From NCBI GenBank assembly GCA_016214035.1, contig JACRPF010000010.1:54652-118651 (forward strand): a DNA stretch of 64,000 bases. The letters are read 5' to 3'. The DNA comes from Spirochaetota bacterium (GTDB taxonomy: Bacteria > Spirochaetota > Brachyspiria > Brachyspirales > JACRPF01). Every line of letters starts with the position of its first letter. Positions within the stretch are counted from its first letter, which is position 1. The notes below the pieces were generated by a model. That model searched no databases, had not been told where the DNA came from, and was given only the letters and a program-made list of their open reading frames with translations. Shown one piece after another: positions 28,301 to 36,309 of the stretch. A program made the translations under genes and the position numbers.

Positions 28301-29528
28301 TGCGGTGATTATATTTGTCGTAGGTGATGGTAAATACGGCGTTGCACAGGAGTCCGCCGCCGGTGTTTTCTTTTGTATACCGTGTTATTACCGTGCCGCT
28401 TTTATCATAGACAACGATACCCGCGCCGTTCCTGCTTTCATAATCGGGAGAGGTGAAATCATACGAACTCGTTCCGCTGTGGTCGGCCCGTACTGAACTC
28501 GCGCACCAGAGCGTATGGTCTTCCGGATTGACGGTGATGCCCGCCATGTTGTTGTACTCGAAATCGCTGCCGTCGGCCGCCATGACGCTGGTGAGTGTTC
28601 CCGATGAGTACGAGTGCAGCCCCTGTTCACGGGTGGTGAAATATCCGTTGCCGGTGGGAAATGAACGGTATGCCTGCATGAGCGACCCGGGCTTGAACGA
28701 CAGACGTTTCCACTGGTGGGGATAGTTCGCGATGACTGATCCGCGGGAGTACGTATTGTCGGCGCCTATCACCCAGTCGCAGTCGAGAAAACTGATGTTG
28801 TCGATGTCATGCGCAAACCCGTCATTCGTACGCCAGAGCACGAAGGTGCCGCCGCGTGCTTCGATATTGGCGCGTATGTTTTCCTGGTGCTGTTCCGCTG
28901 CTGTCGTATTCGCCTGATACTGTACCTGAGAGTCGATGATATATTTCATGCCCGTTGTGTAGGTATCGAATACCGACGGGCCAAAATTGTCGATCATTTT
29001 TTTTATACCGTATTTGCTCGGGCCGTCGAGACGGGAAACGATATAGTAGCCGTATTTTTCCCGCGAGAATTTGATGTCAGCGCGGTTTGTGTAATTGCTT
29101 TTTCGCACATACGCGTACGGATTGTTCGCGAACCAGCCGGTAGGATATATCTTCGATAATTTATGCATAAGGTATACGTCGAGAAAAGAGACACCGGCGC
29201 TGTCCGTGCCTTTGGACGGGAAGCCCGATGACAGAACGATATAATTGATCTTTCCCGCAAGGCCGTTCGCCTGGATGTAGTTGCTGATATCCGCCGTGAA
29301 CTGGTCGCGCTGCGCCATGCTGACCGTAGTCCCGTGTGATCCCGGCAGGTTAATGGTGGCAACATTGATGTCGGGTATCTGACGAGCGGTTTTGAAGTAA
29401 TTGCCGATCTCTGCCGATGCCGCATCTCCGCTCTTTATAATAAGCAGCACGTCATTATATGAAGGCATTGAGAACAATGATGATATAAAAAGGATAGTCG
29501 GTAAAAGAAATCTAACTGAGGATCTCAT
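25356..29528 (-). CDS. very large secreted TIGR03790-type protein with Ig/FN3 domains
   Basis: This is a 1390-residue exported protein. After the signal peptide, SYNDVLLIIKSGDAASAEIGNYFKTARQIPDINV opens a domain matching TIGR03790 (function unknown, to about residue 420). A central region with beta-propeller-like features spans about 300-750. Two related repeats follow (TAPIVSGAPASFITNKSF and NAPVITGLPASFTTNASF, each with GYWSTNG). Next come a fibronectin type III domain (PSGLTATAEGSTIRLSWAD) and a C-terminal FlgD/sorting-like sandwich (SDGTKVAPGVYLCIL, IVKVMVLRH). It is probably a surface or extracellular protein. No catalytic motif is recognised. It is divergent from the PocR/AraC gene. Confidence 0.75.
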   Translation of the reverse strand: MRSSVRFLLPTILFISSLFSMPSYNDVLLIIKSGDAASAEIGNYFKTARQIPDINVATINLPGSHGTTVSMAQRDQFTADISNYIQANGLAGKINYIVLSSGFPSKGTDSAGVSFLDVYLMHKLSKIYPTGWFANNPYAYVRKSNYTNRADIKFSREKYGYYIVSRLDGPSKYGIKKMIDNFGPSVFDTYTTGMKYIIDSQVQYQANTTAAEQHQENIRANIEARGGTFVLWRTNDGFAHDIDNISFLDCDWVIGADNTYSRGSVIANYPHQWKRLSFKPGSLMQAYRSFPTGNGYFTTREQGLHSYSSGTLTSVMAADGSDFEYNNMAGITVNPEDHTLWCASSVRADHSGTSSYDFTSPDYESRNGAGIVVYDKSGTVITRYTKENTGGGLLCNAVFTITYDKYNHRMWVGGFTGVSYFNLITKTWHTPAGLSHTEGARVLQIYVDPTTAGTNVYVSFTGGNNQSKAYNKLANWTRVFEHNTATGTTTARTLGISGTIYSPFMVKTAPDIMWLRYASNNTVTQQYLRKIQLSTDTALHEISFANIDGMDYRVHVSWSSANACYHNVIADASSGTTYIYTPIASTNASVTVKNAVLRITDDGSSYIKQIWGATNWWSAASSSTSNISAYKLIQNPLHPEKIYLITRERNVMRSTGGKVIEFSAANTNGTELKAGSSSLININDAVFDDQTDGKLWFVRYQYNYTGQYALYELFNYGLTGAMGGFTHDSFYYDGSSLYGSTTTSELIATNLLDYHLYSAESGGYPTQMAMYQMKGMAMLLLDGFYFAESRFGSLASYPIQGNGGHYSHMLVMDPKAAPYAPRVDFAGTSGVITRTGSEYRCSVKLLVPMALPTNRQFIASTITSSTVKLYDASNNLMSAKSVSYDSGANVITYVTESPISALQTYKLTLTCGINGIKCVTGASLVNTRAAEFRDDVSVDVSLPDATAPIVSGAPASFITNKSFIVTLSVDDNYGYWSTNGSAYRSFPASNTNITISGTTVLSYFGKDISGNTSVTNTRTYTFDTNAPVITGLPASFTTNASFSLSLGLNENTGYWSTNGGVTYNPFTTNGTVLLFTVSRTVYFYTSDAFSNNSGTNTRVYTIGAGLPNSPSGLTATAEGSTIRLSWADTATNETAFRIYRSTNNISFSHIHSTAAGTTSYNDNSLDLDTRYYYRVTATNAIGESSPASADTVTRILLTFADCSVKTIPMKQSIVVRYTFTKNCALPAMADFFYAVSGSTNFIPCMSSAMTLPVNGSYSNEMTLSNADRNSRYDIRITATIGTNRSAYIISNIDLTTWFTVSSNIADACAVNNPYRGDGYVSFVNITAATTAVIFSISGKHITSLPAPADGSRILWNATASDGTKVAPGVYLCILTSATDRKIVKVMVLRH

Positions 29529-29655
29529 TTTTTTCTCTTCATATAAAAATCTTCGGCAGATGACTGTATGTTGTTATTTTAGTATAGAAAATACTGCAGT
29601 ATACGTAAATGTATGTTTCGGCACGATATGTATCTATTCAGGCAATATCAGGATA

Positions 29656-29683
29656 TTGACAATCGGCAATAAAATGTCATACT
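29656..29683 (+). promoter_or_regulatory. promoter of the PocR/AraC gene
   Basis: TTGACA (29656-29661), a 16-bp spacer and CATACT (29678-29683). The predicted start falls at or next to the ATG at 29691, and no ribosome site is visible. The transcript may be leaderless. Confidence 0.5.
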
Positions 29684-29690
29684 TCTGCCT

Positions 29691-30548
29691 ATGGTCAATG
29701 ATAGATATATTCTTGTCAATGAAAAGGAAATACGGGAGCTGCTTGATCTCGTATTGCATCTTTTCGGCATACGCGCGGGGTATTTCTACAACGCTCCCGG
29801 TACGCCGCAGCCGCATTGGGAAATGATCGTGAACCGGCGCGATAATTACTGCGAATACTGTCTCGCCGTGCGTAAAAACTTTTCCATTCGGTGTGACAGG
29901 TCGAACGATGATTTTCTTGAAAAAGCTAAGCGCGAGGGAAAGCCGCTCTGGTATCAGTGCTACAATGGTTTATATGAGATGTATCTCCCGCTCAATATCG
30001 ACGGATATGATGCCGGTTTCATTCATCTTGGACAGGTTCGCACCGAGAAGAGCTTTGATACGGTGATTTCTGAATGCGGTTTGTCCGGACATCCCGACTT
30101 GCCGGCAATCACCAGGTTATATAACGCGATGCCGGTCATCGAACAGTCGAAGCTGCCGCTTATCGGTAAGCTTATCAGCGTGTTCGCCGAGAATATCGTT
30201 CGTAACCGGGTCATCGCGCTTCAGCACACCGATCCTGTCGCGCTGCTTGAAAAATATATCAACGATAATGCCGCATCAGGCGCCAGTATTGCCGGCGCGG
30301 CAAAATATGTCGGCAAGAGTGTTTCATATGTCACGCATATGTTCAGCAGGAAATTTAAAATGCCGTTCCGCGATTATCTGGCGCGGCGGCGTATCGAGTC
30401 CGCACAAGAACTGCTGACTACGATGAGCATTGAGGATACCGCAAAGAAATCTGGTTTTAAAAACCGGTATCATTTCACGCGTGTTTTTCGGAAGGTCGCC
30501 GGTATTTCGCCGGCACAGTATCGTCTGCAGAAGTCAAAGCATGGATGA
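29691..30548 (+). CDS. AraC-family regulator with PocR sensory domain
   Basis: This is a 285-residue protein. Residues about 10-170 match the PocR ligand-binding domain, including YCEYCLAVRKNF, RCDRSNDDFLEKAKREGK, WYQCYNGLYEM and AGFIHLGQVRTEK with its cysteines. The C-terminal AraC domain has AAKYVGKSVSYVTHMFSRKFKM and IEDTAKKSGFKNRYHFTRVFRKVAG. PocR domains bind small hydrocarbon derivatives or nucleosides in known cases. The ligand here is unknown. It is divergent from the TIGR03790 gene and probably controls it. Confidence 0.9.
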   Translation: MVNDRYILVNEKEIRELLDLVLHLFGIRAGYFYNAPGTPQPHWEMIVNRRDNYCEYCLAVRKNFSIRCDRSNDDFLEKAKREGKPLWYQCYNGLYEMYLPLNIDGYDAGFIHLGQVRTEKSFDTVISECGLSGHPDLPAITRLYNAMPVIEQSKLPLIGKLISVFAENIVRNRVIALQHTDPVALLEKYINDNAASGASIAGAAKYVGKSVSYVTHMFSRKFKMPFRDYLARRRIESAQELLTTMSIEDTAKKSGFKNRYHFTRVFRKVAGISPAQYRLQKSKHG

Positions 30549-30566
30549 ACTAACAGCTATTATATA

Positions 30567-30950
30567 TTATACGGATTTCTTTTTTGTCTTAACGATAGAC
30601 CAGCGGTGTTCCTCATCCTTGACTACCTGATCCGCAAGCGGACCGAACAGATACCGGTTGATGGTGCTTCGCCCGATACGCAGTCCGAGTTTCGTGCTCA
30701 TATTGACGGCAATCTCCCGTGAGCGAAGGGGTTTGCTCGCCGATGAGATTTCTTCAAGGATAGCCCTGCAGGCATTTTCGTCAAATGCGGCATGTACCGC
30801 TTTTTCAGGTTCCTGCTTCGGAGCGGCCGATTTCAATGCACTGCTTTTAATGCGCACCTTTTTGACAAGCTTTACTTTTACCTTGACCTTCAATGGTGCC
30901 TTTTTCTTTACCGCCCGTGCCGGAGCAGCGGTACTTTTTTTCTTAGCCAT
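30567..30950 (-). CDS. lysine-rich tail plus winged-helix DNA-binding-like protein
   Basis: This is a 127-residue basic protein. Residues 1-40 form a Lys/Ala/Pro/Val tail of histone H1 type (KKKAPLKVKVKVKLVKKV). Residues about 58-120 look like a compact winged helix (PLRSREIAVNMSTKLGLRIG, then STINRYLFGPLADQVVKD and HRWSIV). The INRYLF...W pattern resembles the Z-alpha nucleic-acid-binding fold, though this rests on eye alignment. It may compact or mark nucleic acid. It is convergent with the AraC gene, 18 bp away, and monocistronic. Confidence 0.75.
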   Translation of the reverse strand: MAKKKSTAAPARAVKKKAPLKVKVKVKLVKKVRIKSSALKSAAPKQEPEKAVHAAFDENACRAILEEISSASKPLRSREIAVNMSTKLGLRIGRSTINRYLFGPLADQVVKDEEHRWSIVKTKKKSV

Positions 30951-31141
30951 TGATGTTCCTTGTAGTGCAAAATTGTAAGTTCAAATTATTTTCTATCTAC
31001 TACTATAAAAGAAATTCAGAAAAAATCAATTCCATACGAAATGCTCCTGAGTAAGGTGGCCGTATTGTACAGGAATCGGCAATGATTGCAAACGCCGGTC
31101 CACGCCAGCGGGTAGCGGTATTTACTTCACTGAGGCAGAGG

Positions 31142-32275
31142 TTACTTCAGGATTACGATCTCACCGCGCCGGTTAAGTATGCGGTTTTCTTCCGTGCTGT
31201 TCGGCGCGACCGGCGATGCATCACCCGCCCCTTTGGCGGTGATTCTTGAACGTTCGATAACGCCGCTGCTGATGAGATAATCGCGCATGCTTTCGGCGCG
31301 TTTTTGAGAGAGCTTCATGTTGAAGTCCCTGCCGCCGGTGCTGTCCGTATGGCCGATGATGGCGATGGAGACGGACGGGTTTTCCTTCAGAAAGGCAATG
31401 ATGCGGTCAAGTACGGGCCGTGCAGATGACAGGAGAAGCCATTTGTTTTTTTCAAAAAGCACGTTCTCGAACGTCATTCGCCCGCCGGTCCGGATGGACG
31501 GCATGGTGAGATCGGATACGCGATTGGTATTGCTCGACGGCGATGCGACGGCCTGCTCCACCGGCATTTTATTCTTGGCGGTAGCGACGATGAAATAATC
31601 GGCATTGTCCGGCACCGTGAACGAATAATCGCCGCGGGCGTTGGTGCGCTCTGCAACGGTAACCGCACCCTCGCCGGTTTTTCTGAAGAGCACCACATCG
31701 GCGTCGGCGGGATTGTTCTTTTCATCACGTACATTTCCGGCTATGGTGACGGTAGGCCTTGCGGCGTTTGTGTTTGTGCCAATGAGCTGTTCTTGAGCCG
31801 CGGGAGATGCGTTAGTGTTGGCTGTTGCAGCGGCGGAGTCTGCGGATGATTGTGCAGCAGTAATTGCAGGCTGCGGTGGTTGCGGTGCTGACACAGAAGA
31901 GAGTGTTGCCGCATTCGAGAACGTTTCACCACGGCGCCATACGTTACGTATTCCATCATTGTAGAAATAGATCATATTTCCCGGTACGGGAACGCCATAA
32001 TAGATAAGGCTGCTTTCAGCGGCATGTTCCGGTTTGAAATGAACTTCAAAAAAATGATTCGGTGCGGCAAGTGAAAACGCGGTGACGTTTGTCGCGATGA
32101 TAGTGTAGTGGTCATTTGCGGCGACAAGCGTGAGCGATGCGTCACGGGTATCGTCATTTCTGCTGTCAATGCGAACGGACGTGTTCGTGTTTGTCCGGTT
32201 CGTGATATGTATCACCTGCATTGATGTGCAGGCGCTGAGCAACGGTAAAAGTAGAAGAAGCTTCTGTATTTTCAT
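31142..32275 (-). CDS. OmpA-family lipoprotein
   Basis: This is a 377-residue protein with a lipobox (LLPLLSAC, C16). An N-terminal beta domain is followed by an Ala/Ser/Asn-rich linker (about 125-170). Then comes a carboxypeptidase-regulatory-like domain (VTIAGNVRDEKNNPADADV, about 175-250). The C-terminal OmpA peptidoglycan-binding domain carries IIGHTDSTGGRDFNMKLSQKRAE and the late Arg in NRILNRRGEI. It should tether the outer membrane to the cell wall. Its start overlaps the stop of the A24-like gene by 4 bp, so the two are co-translated. Confidence 0.9.
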   Translation of the reverse strand: MKIQKLLLLLPLLSACTSMQVIHITNRTNTNTSVRIDSRNDDTRDASLTLVAANDHYTIIATNVTAFSLAAPNHFFEVHFKPEHAAESSLIYYGVPVPGNMIYFYNDGIRNVWRRGETFSNAATLSSVSAPQPPQPAITAAQSSADSAAATANTNASPAAQEQLIGTNTNAARPTVTIAGNVRDEKNNPADADVVLFRKTGEGAVTVAERTNARGDYSFTVPDNADYFIVATAKNKMPVEQAVASPSSNTNRVSDLTMPSIRTGGRMTFENVLFEKNKWLLLSSARPVLDRIIAFLKENPSVSIAIIGHTDSTGGRDFNMKLSQKRAESMRDYLISSGVIERSRITAKGAGDASPVAPNSTEENRILNRRGEIVILK

Positions 32276-32907
32276 GGCGCGAGTATATCGAAAAAACGCG
32301 GAAAATCAAGTCGAAAGCAGAGCAGAATGAATGCCGATGCCGCCAGTAACATGGCGAACGGCATTTTGCTGTTGTGTTTGCCTTTGCGAAGTGCAAACAG
32401 TATAAGCCCGGATACCGATGCAAGAGCAATCGCAAGTGATATCCCATAGGGACCGAGTAAAATACCGAATCCAGCAGCGGCATATTTATCCGCGCTGCCG
32501 ATGCCGTGCGGCATTCGCAGCGAAATAACAAGAAGCACGATAAATGCCGTAATACCGCCGATAATATAATACAGTGCATACAGAAACGTGGGTGCAAGCG
32601 CGGCACGCATGAGGACTGCGGCGATAATGAGGCCGTACACCACTGGATGCACATGCAATACACGAATGTCTGTATATGCGATAAGTGATGACGCGGCAAG
32701 TATGACCATAAGCCACGCAAATAATTCGGGCCGGCAAATCATTCCTGCGATCGCCGCAAGAGCGGTGGCAATGAGCCATGTCGTATTGAACGGCGACATA
32801 CGCAGTGAACGTGATGCGGGGTGACAATATTTTGTTCCCGCGCTGATGCAGAAAAAACCTATGCCCAGGCCCGATACGGCGGCCAAAATGATTCGAATCA
32901 TCATCAT
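32272..32907 (-). CDS. A24-like (prepilin peptidase-type) membrane protein
   Basis: This is a 211-residue protein with about six membrane helices. Two aspartates sit where A24 aspartic peptidases have theirs: D80 in AYTDIRVLHVHP and D140 in GIGSADKYAAAGFGILLG, close to the GxGD pattern. A24 enzymes process type IV prepilin-like leaders. This one has only the peptidase core, lacks the methyltransferase part, and has an extra residue in the GxGD region, so activity is uncertain. No pilin genes are nearby. It overlaps the OmpA lipoprotein gene. Confidence 0.6.
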   Translation of the reverse strand: MMMIRIILAAVSGLGIGFFCISAGTKYCHPASRSLRMSPFNTTWLIATALAAIAGMICRPELFAWLMVILAASSLIAYTDIRVLHVHPVVYGLIIAAVLMRAALAPTFLYALYYIIGGITAFIVLLVISLRMPHGIGSADKYAAAGFGILLGPYGISLAIALASVSGLILFALRKGKHNSKMPFAMLLAASAFILLCFRLDFPRFFDILAP

Positions 32908-32948
32908 GCCGGCATTCTATCATGGGATACAAGGTTTGTATATTCGAT

Positions 32949-32976
32949 TTTACATTTTATCCGTACGTGATATAAT
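32949..32976 (+). promoter_or_regulatory. promoter of the lemA-TPM operon
   Basis: TTTACA (32949-32954), a 16-bp spacer and TATAAT (32971-32976), about 45 bp before the lemA start. AAGGAG follows just before the ATG. Confidence 0.6.
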
Positions 32977-33025
32977 GCTCCGGTCACCGTCGGACGGATG
33001 ACACATCAACGTAAGGAGTTCGAAT

Positions 33026-33664
33026 ATGGCTGATACACCGGCAAAACCAATGCTTAGCAAAGGATGTCTTATCGCGGCTGGCGTCGCGGGCGTTCTTCTC
33101 GTCATTCTTCTCATCATCGGCGGTGCGTTCGCGGGAACATATAACTCGCTCGTCAAGCTCGATCAGGGCGTGAAGTCCTCATGGGCACAGGTTGAGAATG
33201 TCTATCAGCGCAGAATGGATCTTATCCCGAACCTCGTTGAGGTCGTGAAGGGTTACGCGAAACACGAAAGTGCTACGCTCACCGCTGTCATCGAAGCGCG
33301 CAGCAAGGCGACATCGTTCAAGATAGATGAAAGTGTTCTCAATAATCCGGCATCGTTCAAGAAATTCCAGGCGATGCAGGGTGAATTGTCAAGCGCGCTG
33401 TCACGCCTCATGGTGGTCACGGAACAGTATCCGAACCTGAAAGCAAACGAGAATTTTATGAATCTTCAGGCCCAGCTTGAGGGTTCCGAAAACCGCATTG
33501 CCGTTGAACGCAAGCGCTTTAACGAAGTCGTGCAGGCATATAACACGAAACGTCAGACGTTCCCGACGATATTGCTTGCCGGTATGTTCGGCTTTCAGGA
33601 AAAGGCCTACTTCCAGGCGGAAGAAGGCGCGAAGAAAGCCCCGAAGGTCGATTTCTCGAAATAG
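33026..33664 (+). CDS. lemA: LemA family protein
   Basis: This is a 212-residue protein with one N-terminal transmembrane helix (LIAAGVAGVLLVILLIIGGAF). The alpha-helical LemA domain includes YNSLVKLDQGVKSSWAQVENVYQRRMDLIPNLVEVVKGYA in pieces, AIEARSKA-like ending and FPTILLAGMFGF. LemA proteins are widespread, of unclear biochemical role, and usually paired with TPM-domain proteins, as here. AAGGAG is optimally placed. It is the first gene of a three-gene unit with two TPM proteins. Confidence 0.93.
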   Translation: MADTPAKPMLSKGCLIAAGVAGVLLVILLIIGGAFAGTYNSLVKLDQGVKSSWAQVENVYQRRMDLIPNLVEVVKGYAKHESATLTAVIEARSKATSFKIDESVLNNPASFKKFQAMQGELSSALSRLMVVTEQYPNLKANENFMNLQAQLEGSENRIAVERKRFNEVVQAYNTKRQTFPTILLAGMFGFQEKAYFQAEEGAKKAPKVDFSK

Positions 33665-33673
33665 GACGAGGCA

Positions 33674-34465
33674 TTGCGTCTACTCGTCTGCCTCATCATC
33701 AGCGCAGCCTTTGTTTCGGCGCTCACCGTACCATCGAGACCTGACGGTCGCGTCAACGACTATGCGCAGCTGTTACGCGCGAATACCCGTGCATCGATTG
33801 AAGATTTTCTTGATCGATACGATACACGTACATCAACGGAGATCGTCGTCGCGGTATTTCCCACGCTTGAAGAGGAATCGCTTGAGGATTTCTCAATGCG
33901 TCTGGCAAAGCAGTGGAAGATCGGCAGACAGAAAAAAGACAATGGCGTGATGCTTGTCGTATTCGTCAAAGAACGGGCCATACGTATTGAAGTGGGCTAC
34001 GGTCTTGAGGATATGATACCGGATGCGACGGCATCGACCATTATCAGAAACATCATCGTCCCGAAGTTCCGGGATGGCGACTACGACGGCGGTATCATTG
34101 CCGGTGTAAGCGCGCTGGCAAAAGCGGCCGAGGGGAAGTTCACCGCGGATAATGCGGGTAAGCAGAATGTGCTCAATGATGCCGATATCAGAAAAATAGT
34201 GATTATCATTATCATACTCATCGTCGCGCTGCTTATCGTTGATATCATACGGTTCAGCGGATATAAGCGCGCACAAAAAGGATATGACAAGGCCTATTCA
34301 TTCATCGAATGGTTTCTGCTGTTCAGTATCGTGCTCTTTCTCCTGAAACTTATTCTGCAGATAGCCTATTATGCGCTCCTGGCACGCGGCGGCGGCGGCG
34401 GCGGTCGTTCATTCTCGGGCGGCGGCGGCAGTTTCGGCGGGGGAGGTGCCAGTGGACGTTGGTAG
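33674..34465 (+). CDS. TPM-domain membrane protein with Gly-rich tail (YgcG type)
   Basis: This is a 263-residue protein starting at TTG (33674), with AGGA 7 nt upstream. A signal peptide precedes the TPM domain (about 25-150: VNDYAQLLRANTRASIEDFLDRYD, GVMLVVFVKERAIRIEVGYGLE). Two membrane helices follow (about 175-195 and 220-240), then a Gly/Ser-rich tail ending GGGASGRW. TPM domains have been called phosphatases in plants, but the bacterial role is unclear. It lies 9 bp after lemA and overlaps the next TPM gene. Confidence 0.9.
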   Translation: MRLLVCLIISAAFVSALTVPSRPDGRVNDYAQLLRANTRASIEDFLDRYDTRTSTEIVVAVFPTLEEESLEDFSMRLAKQWKIGRQKKDNGVMLVVFVKERAIRIEVGYGLEDMIPDATASTIIRNIIVPKFRDGDYDGGIIAGVSALAKAAEGKFTADNAGKQNVLNDADIRKIVIIIIILIVALLIVDIIRFSGYKRAQKGYDKAYSFIEWFLLFSIVLFLLKLILQIAYYALLARGGGGGGRSFSGGGGSFGGGGASGRW

Positions 34466-34919
34466 AAAGATAGTACGCACGATTATTCCGGCGTTCTTTT
34501 TCTCGGCAAAAGAGCGGCGCTTCATCGAGGACGCCATTCGCACCGCAGAAAAAAATACATCCGGCGAGATACGCGTGCATATGGTGCCTTCGCACAAAGG
34601 CGATATCATGGACGCCGCGGCACGGACGTTTGAAAAACTCGGAATGACGAATACCGCCGAGCGAAACGGCGTGCTTATCTTTTTTTCAATCAAAGACAGA
34701 AGTTTCGCAATTCTGGGTGATGAAGGGATATATAAAAAAGCGGGCGATGAACTCTGGGGAAAAGCGGTGCACGCAATGACCGCGCGGTTTGCGGATAATG
34801 AATTCGCCGTCGGTATCAGTGAAGGCGTGATGCTCATCGGCGAGGCGCTTCGCGATCATTTTCCGTATCAGCATGATGATGTCAATGAGTTGCCGGATGT
34901 GATATCGTTCGGCAGGTGA
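34452..34919 (+). CDS. TPM-domain protein, second copy
   Basis: This is a 155-residue protein that starts with GTG at 34452, preceded by GGAGG at the right distance. It overlaps the previous gene by 14 bp, with its ribosome site inside the Gly-rich tail codons. The TPM-type core includes FIEDAIRTAEKNTSGEIRVHMVP, NGVLIFFSIKDRSFAILGDEGI and GVMLIGEALRDHFP. It has no clear signal peptide or membrane helix, so it is likely cytoplasmic. An upstream in-frame ATG at 34371 lies within the Gly-rich coding segment and is not credible. Confidence 0.88.
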   Translation: MDVGRKIVRTIIPAFFFSAKERRFIEDAIRTAEKNTSGEIRVHMVPSHKGDIMDAAARTFEKLGMTNTAERNGVLIFFSIKDRSFAILGDEGIYKKAGDELWGKAVHAMTARFADNEFAVGISEGVMLIGEALRDHFPYQHDDVNELPDVISFGR

Positions 34920-34926
34920 GGCGGTA

Positions 34927-36288
34927 ATGAAACGTAGTCTGATGTTGTTGGCGCTGATGTTCGTCTGCGGTATGCTGCCGGTGTTTGCCGAGCGCAAGAT
35001 GCGTGTCGGTATTCTTGCATTTGCTGCAAAAGGCGTTACCGCCACCGAGGCGGGCATCGTCGAGGAACTCTTCCGCAGCGAGATTGTAGCCTCGGGTCGT
35101 TTCGACCTGCTTGATCGTTCCAATATGGATTCGCTTTTAAAAGAGCAGGCGTTCCAGCAGACCGGCTGCACCGAAAGCACATGCGCGGTCAACGTCGGCA
35201 AGATGCTCAACATGGAATATATGATGTACGGTGCGGTGATGAAACTCGGCCGCGCGTACATTGTATCGACAGGTATGGTTGATATTGAAACCGGGAAAGT
35301 GGTCAACACGGCGCGTGAGCAGTGTGACGCGATAGAAAAGACAGAAGCAAGCGTAAAGAAAATAGTCGCGCAGCTTGCGGGAATCGCTCCGCGTAAAATC
35401 GGTGTAACGGCGCAATGGGCGAACGTGCTTCGCAACGCTCCGTTTTCGGCGCGAAGCGCCATGGCGGTCACCGTGTATAACGGATCGCTCTGGCTTACCG
35501 GCGGCTACGAGAATGCGACAAAATCCACGAAGCGTGATGTGTGGCGGTCGCCCGACGGCACCAACTGGTTTCTCGCGGCAAAGACGGCGGGCTTTTTCGA
35601 CCGTAACCGTCACGGTGTTGCGGCGTTCAATGATGCGCTGTGGCTGGCGGGCGGATATCAGGCGAATGTCGGCGCGTATAATGACGTCTGGAAATCGAAG
35701 GACGGCACGAACTGGGATAATGCGCTGAAAAGCTCGGCATTTACGATACGCGAAGGTCACGCACTGCTCCCGTTCAAAAACAAACTTACCCTGATAGCGG
35801 GATTCGAATTCCGCGAGCCGAAGAACGATGTGTGGTCGTCGGCCGACGGTACCGGTTGGATTCGGTTGACGGAACATGCCGGTTTCAATGAGCGCAGCGC
35901 CGCGGCGGCCGTGGTGTTCAATAATAAACTGTGGCTTATCGGCGGCAGAGGCGAGGGCAGAACGAATTATAATGACGTATGGTCATCGGATGACGGGAAA
36001 TCATGGCAGCCGGTTATGCTGCATGCCGCTTTTTCTCCGCGTTCAGGACACGCGGCTCTCGTGCACGGCAACGCGATGTGGCTCATCGGCGGTCTGGAGG
36101 ACAGGACAGCGAAGAACGATGTGTGGCGATCGACCGACGGTAAAACGTGGACACGAATGCCTGAACAGCTGTTCGGTCCGCGGTTTTTGCATGCGGCGGT
36201 GTCGTTCAACGGGAGCATCTGGATCCTCGGCGGGAGCGGCGACGATGCCTATGAAACGCAATATAATGACGTGTGGTGTCTTGAATAA
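34927..36288 (+). CDS. secreted CsgG-like domain fused to kelch-type propeller
   Basis: This is a 453-residue exported protein (signal peptide MLLALMFVCGMLPVFAE). The first domain (about 25-160) resembles the CsgG/DUF2380 curli-transporter-like fold: RVGILAFAAKGVTATEAGIVEELFRSEI, RFDLLDRSNMDSLLKEQ and MYGAVMKLG. Residues about 170-450 form repeats of roughly 50 residues with NDVWxSxDGxxW, each starting with a WLxGG strand, as in kelch propellers. It is probably periplasmic or on the surface. It starts 7 bp after the TPM gene, so it may belong to that operon. Confidence 0.8.
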   Translation: MKRSLMLLALMFVCGMLPVFAERKMRVGILAFAAKGVTATEAGIVEELFRSEIVASGRFDLLDRSNMDSLLKEQAFQQTGCTESTCAVNVGKMLNMEYMMYGAVMKLGRAYIVSTGMVDIETGKVVNTAREQCDAIEKTEASVKKIVAQLAGIAPRKIGVTAQWANVLRNAPFSARSAMAVTVYNGSLWLTGGYENATKSTKRDVWRSPDGTNWFLAAKTAGFFDRNRHGVAAFNDALWLAGGYQANVGAYNDVWKSKDGTNWDNALKSSAFTIREGHALLPFKNKLTLIAGFEFREPKNDVWSSADGTGWIRLTEHAGFNERSAAAAVVFNNKLWLIGGRGEGRTNYNDVWSSDDGKSWQPVMLHAAFSPRSGHAALVHGNAMWLIGGLEDRTAKNDVWRSTDGKTWTRMPEQLFGPRFLHAAVSFNGSIWILGGSGDDAYETQYNDVWCLE

Positions 36289-36309
36289 GGAAATATTACG
36301 GGGTGACCA

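Noticed and set aside
32166..32932. Alternative frames of 184 and 148 codons over the A24-like gene
   Set aside because: Cys/His-rich shadows. The hydrophobic frame with the two Asp motifs is the plausible gene.
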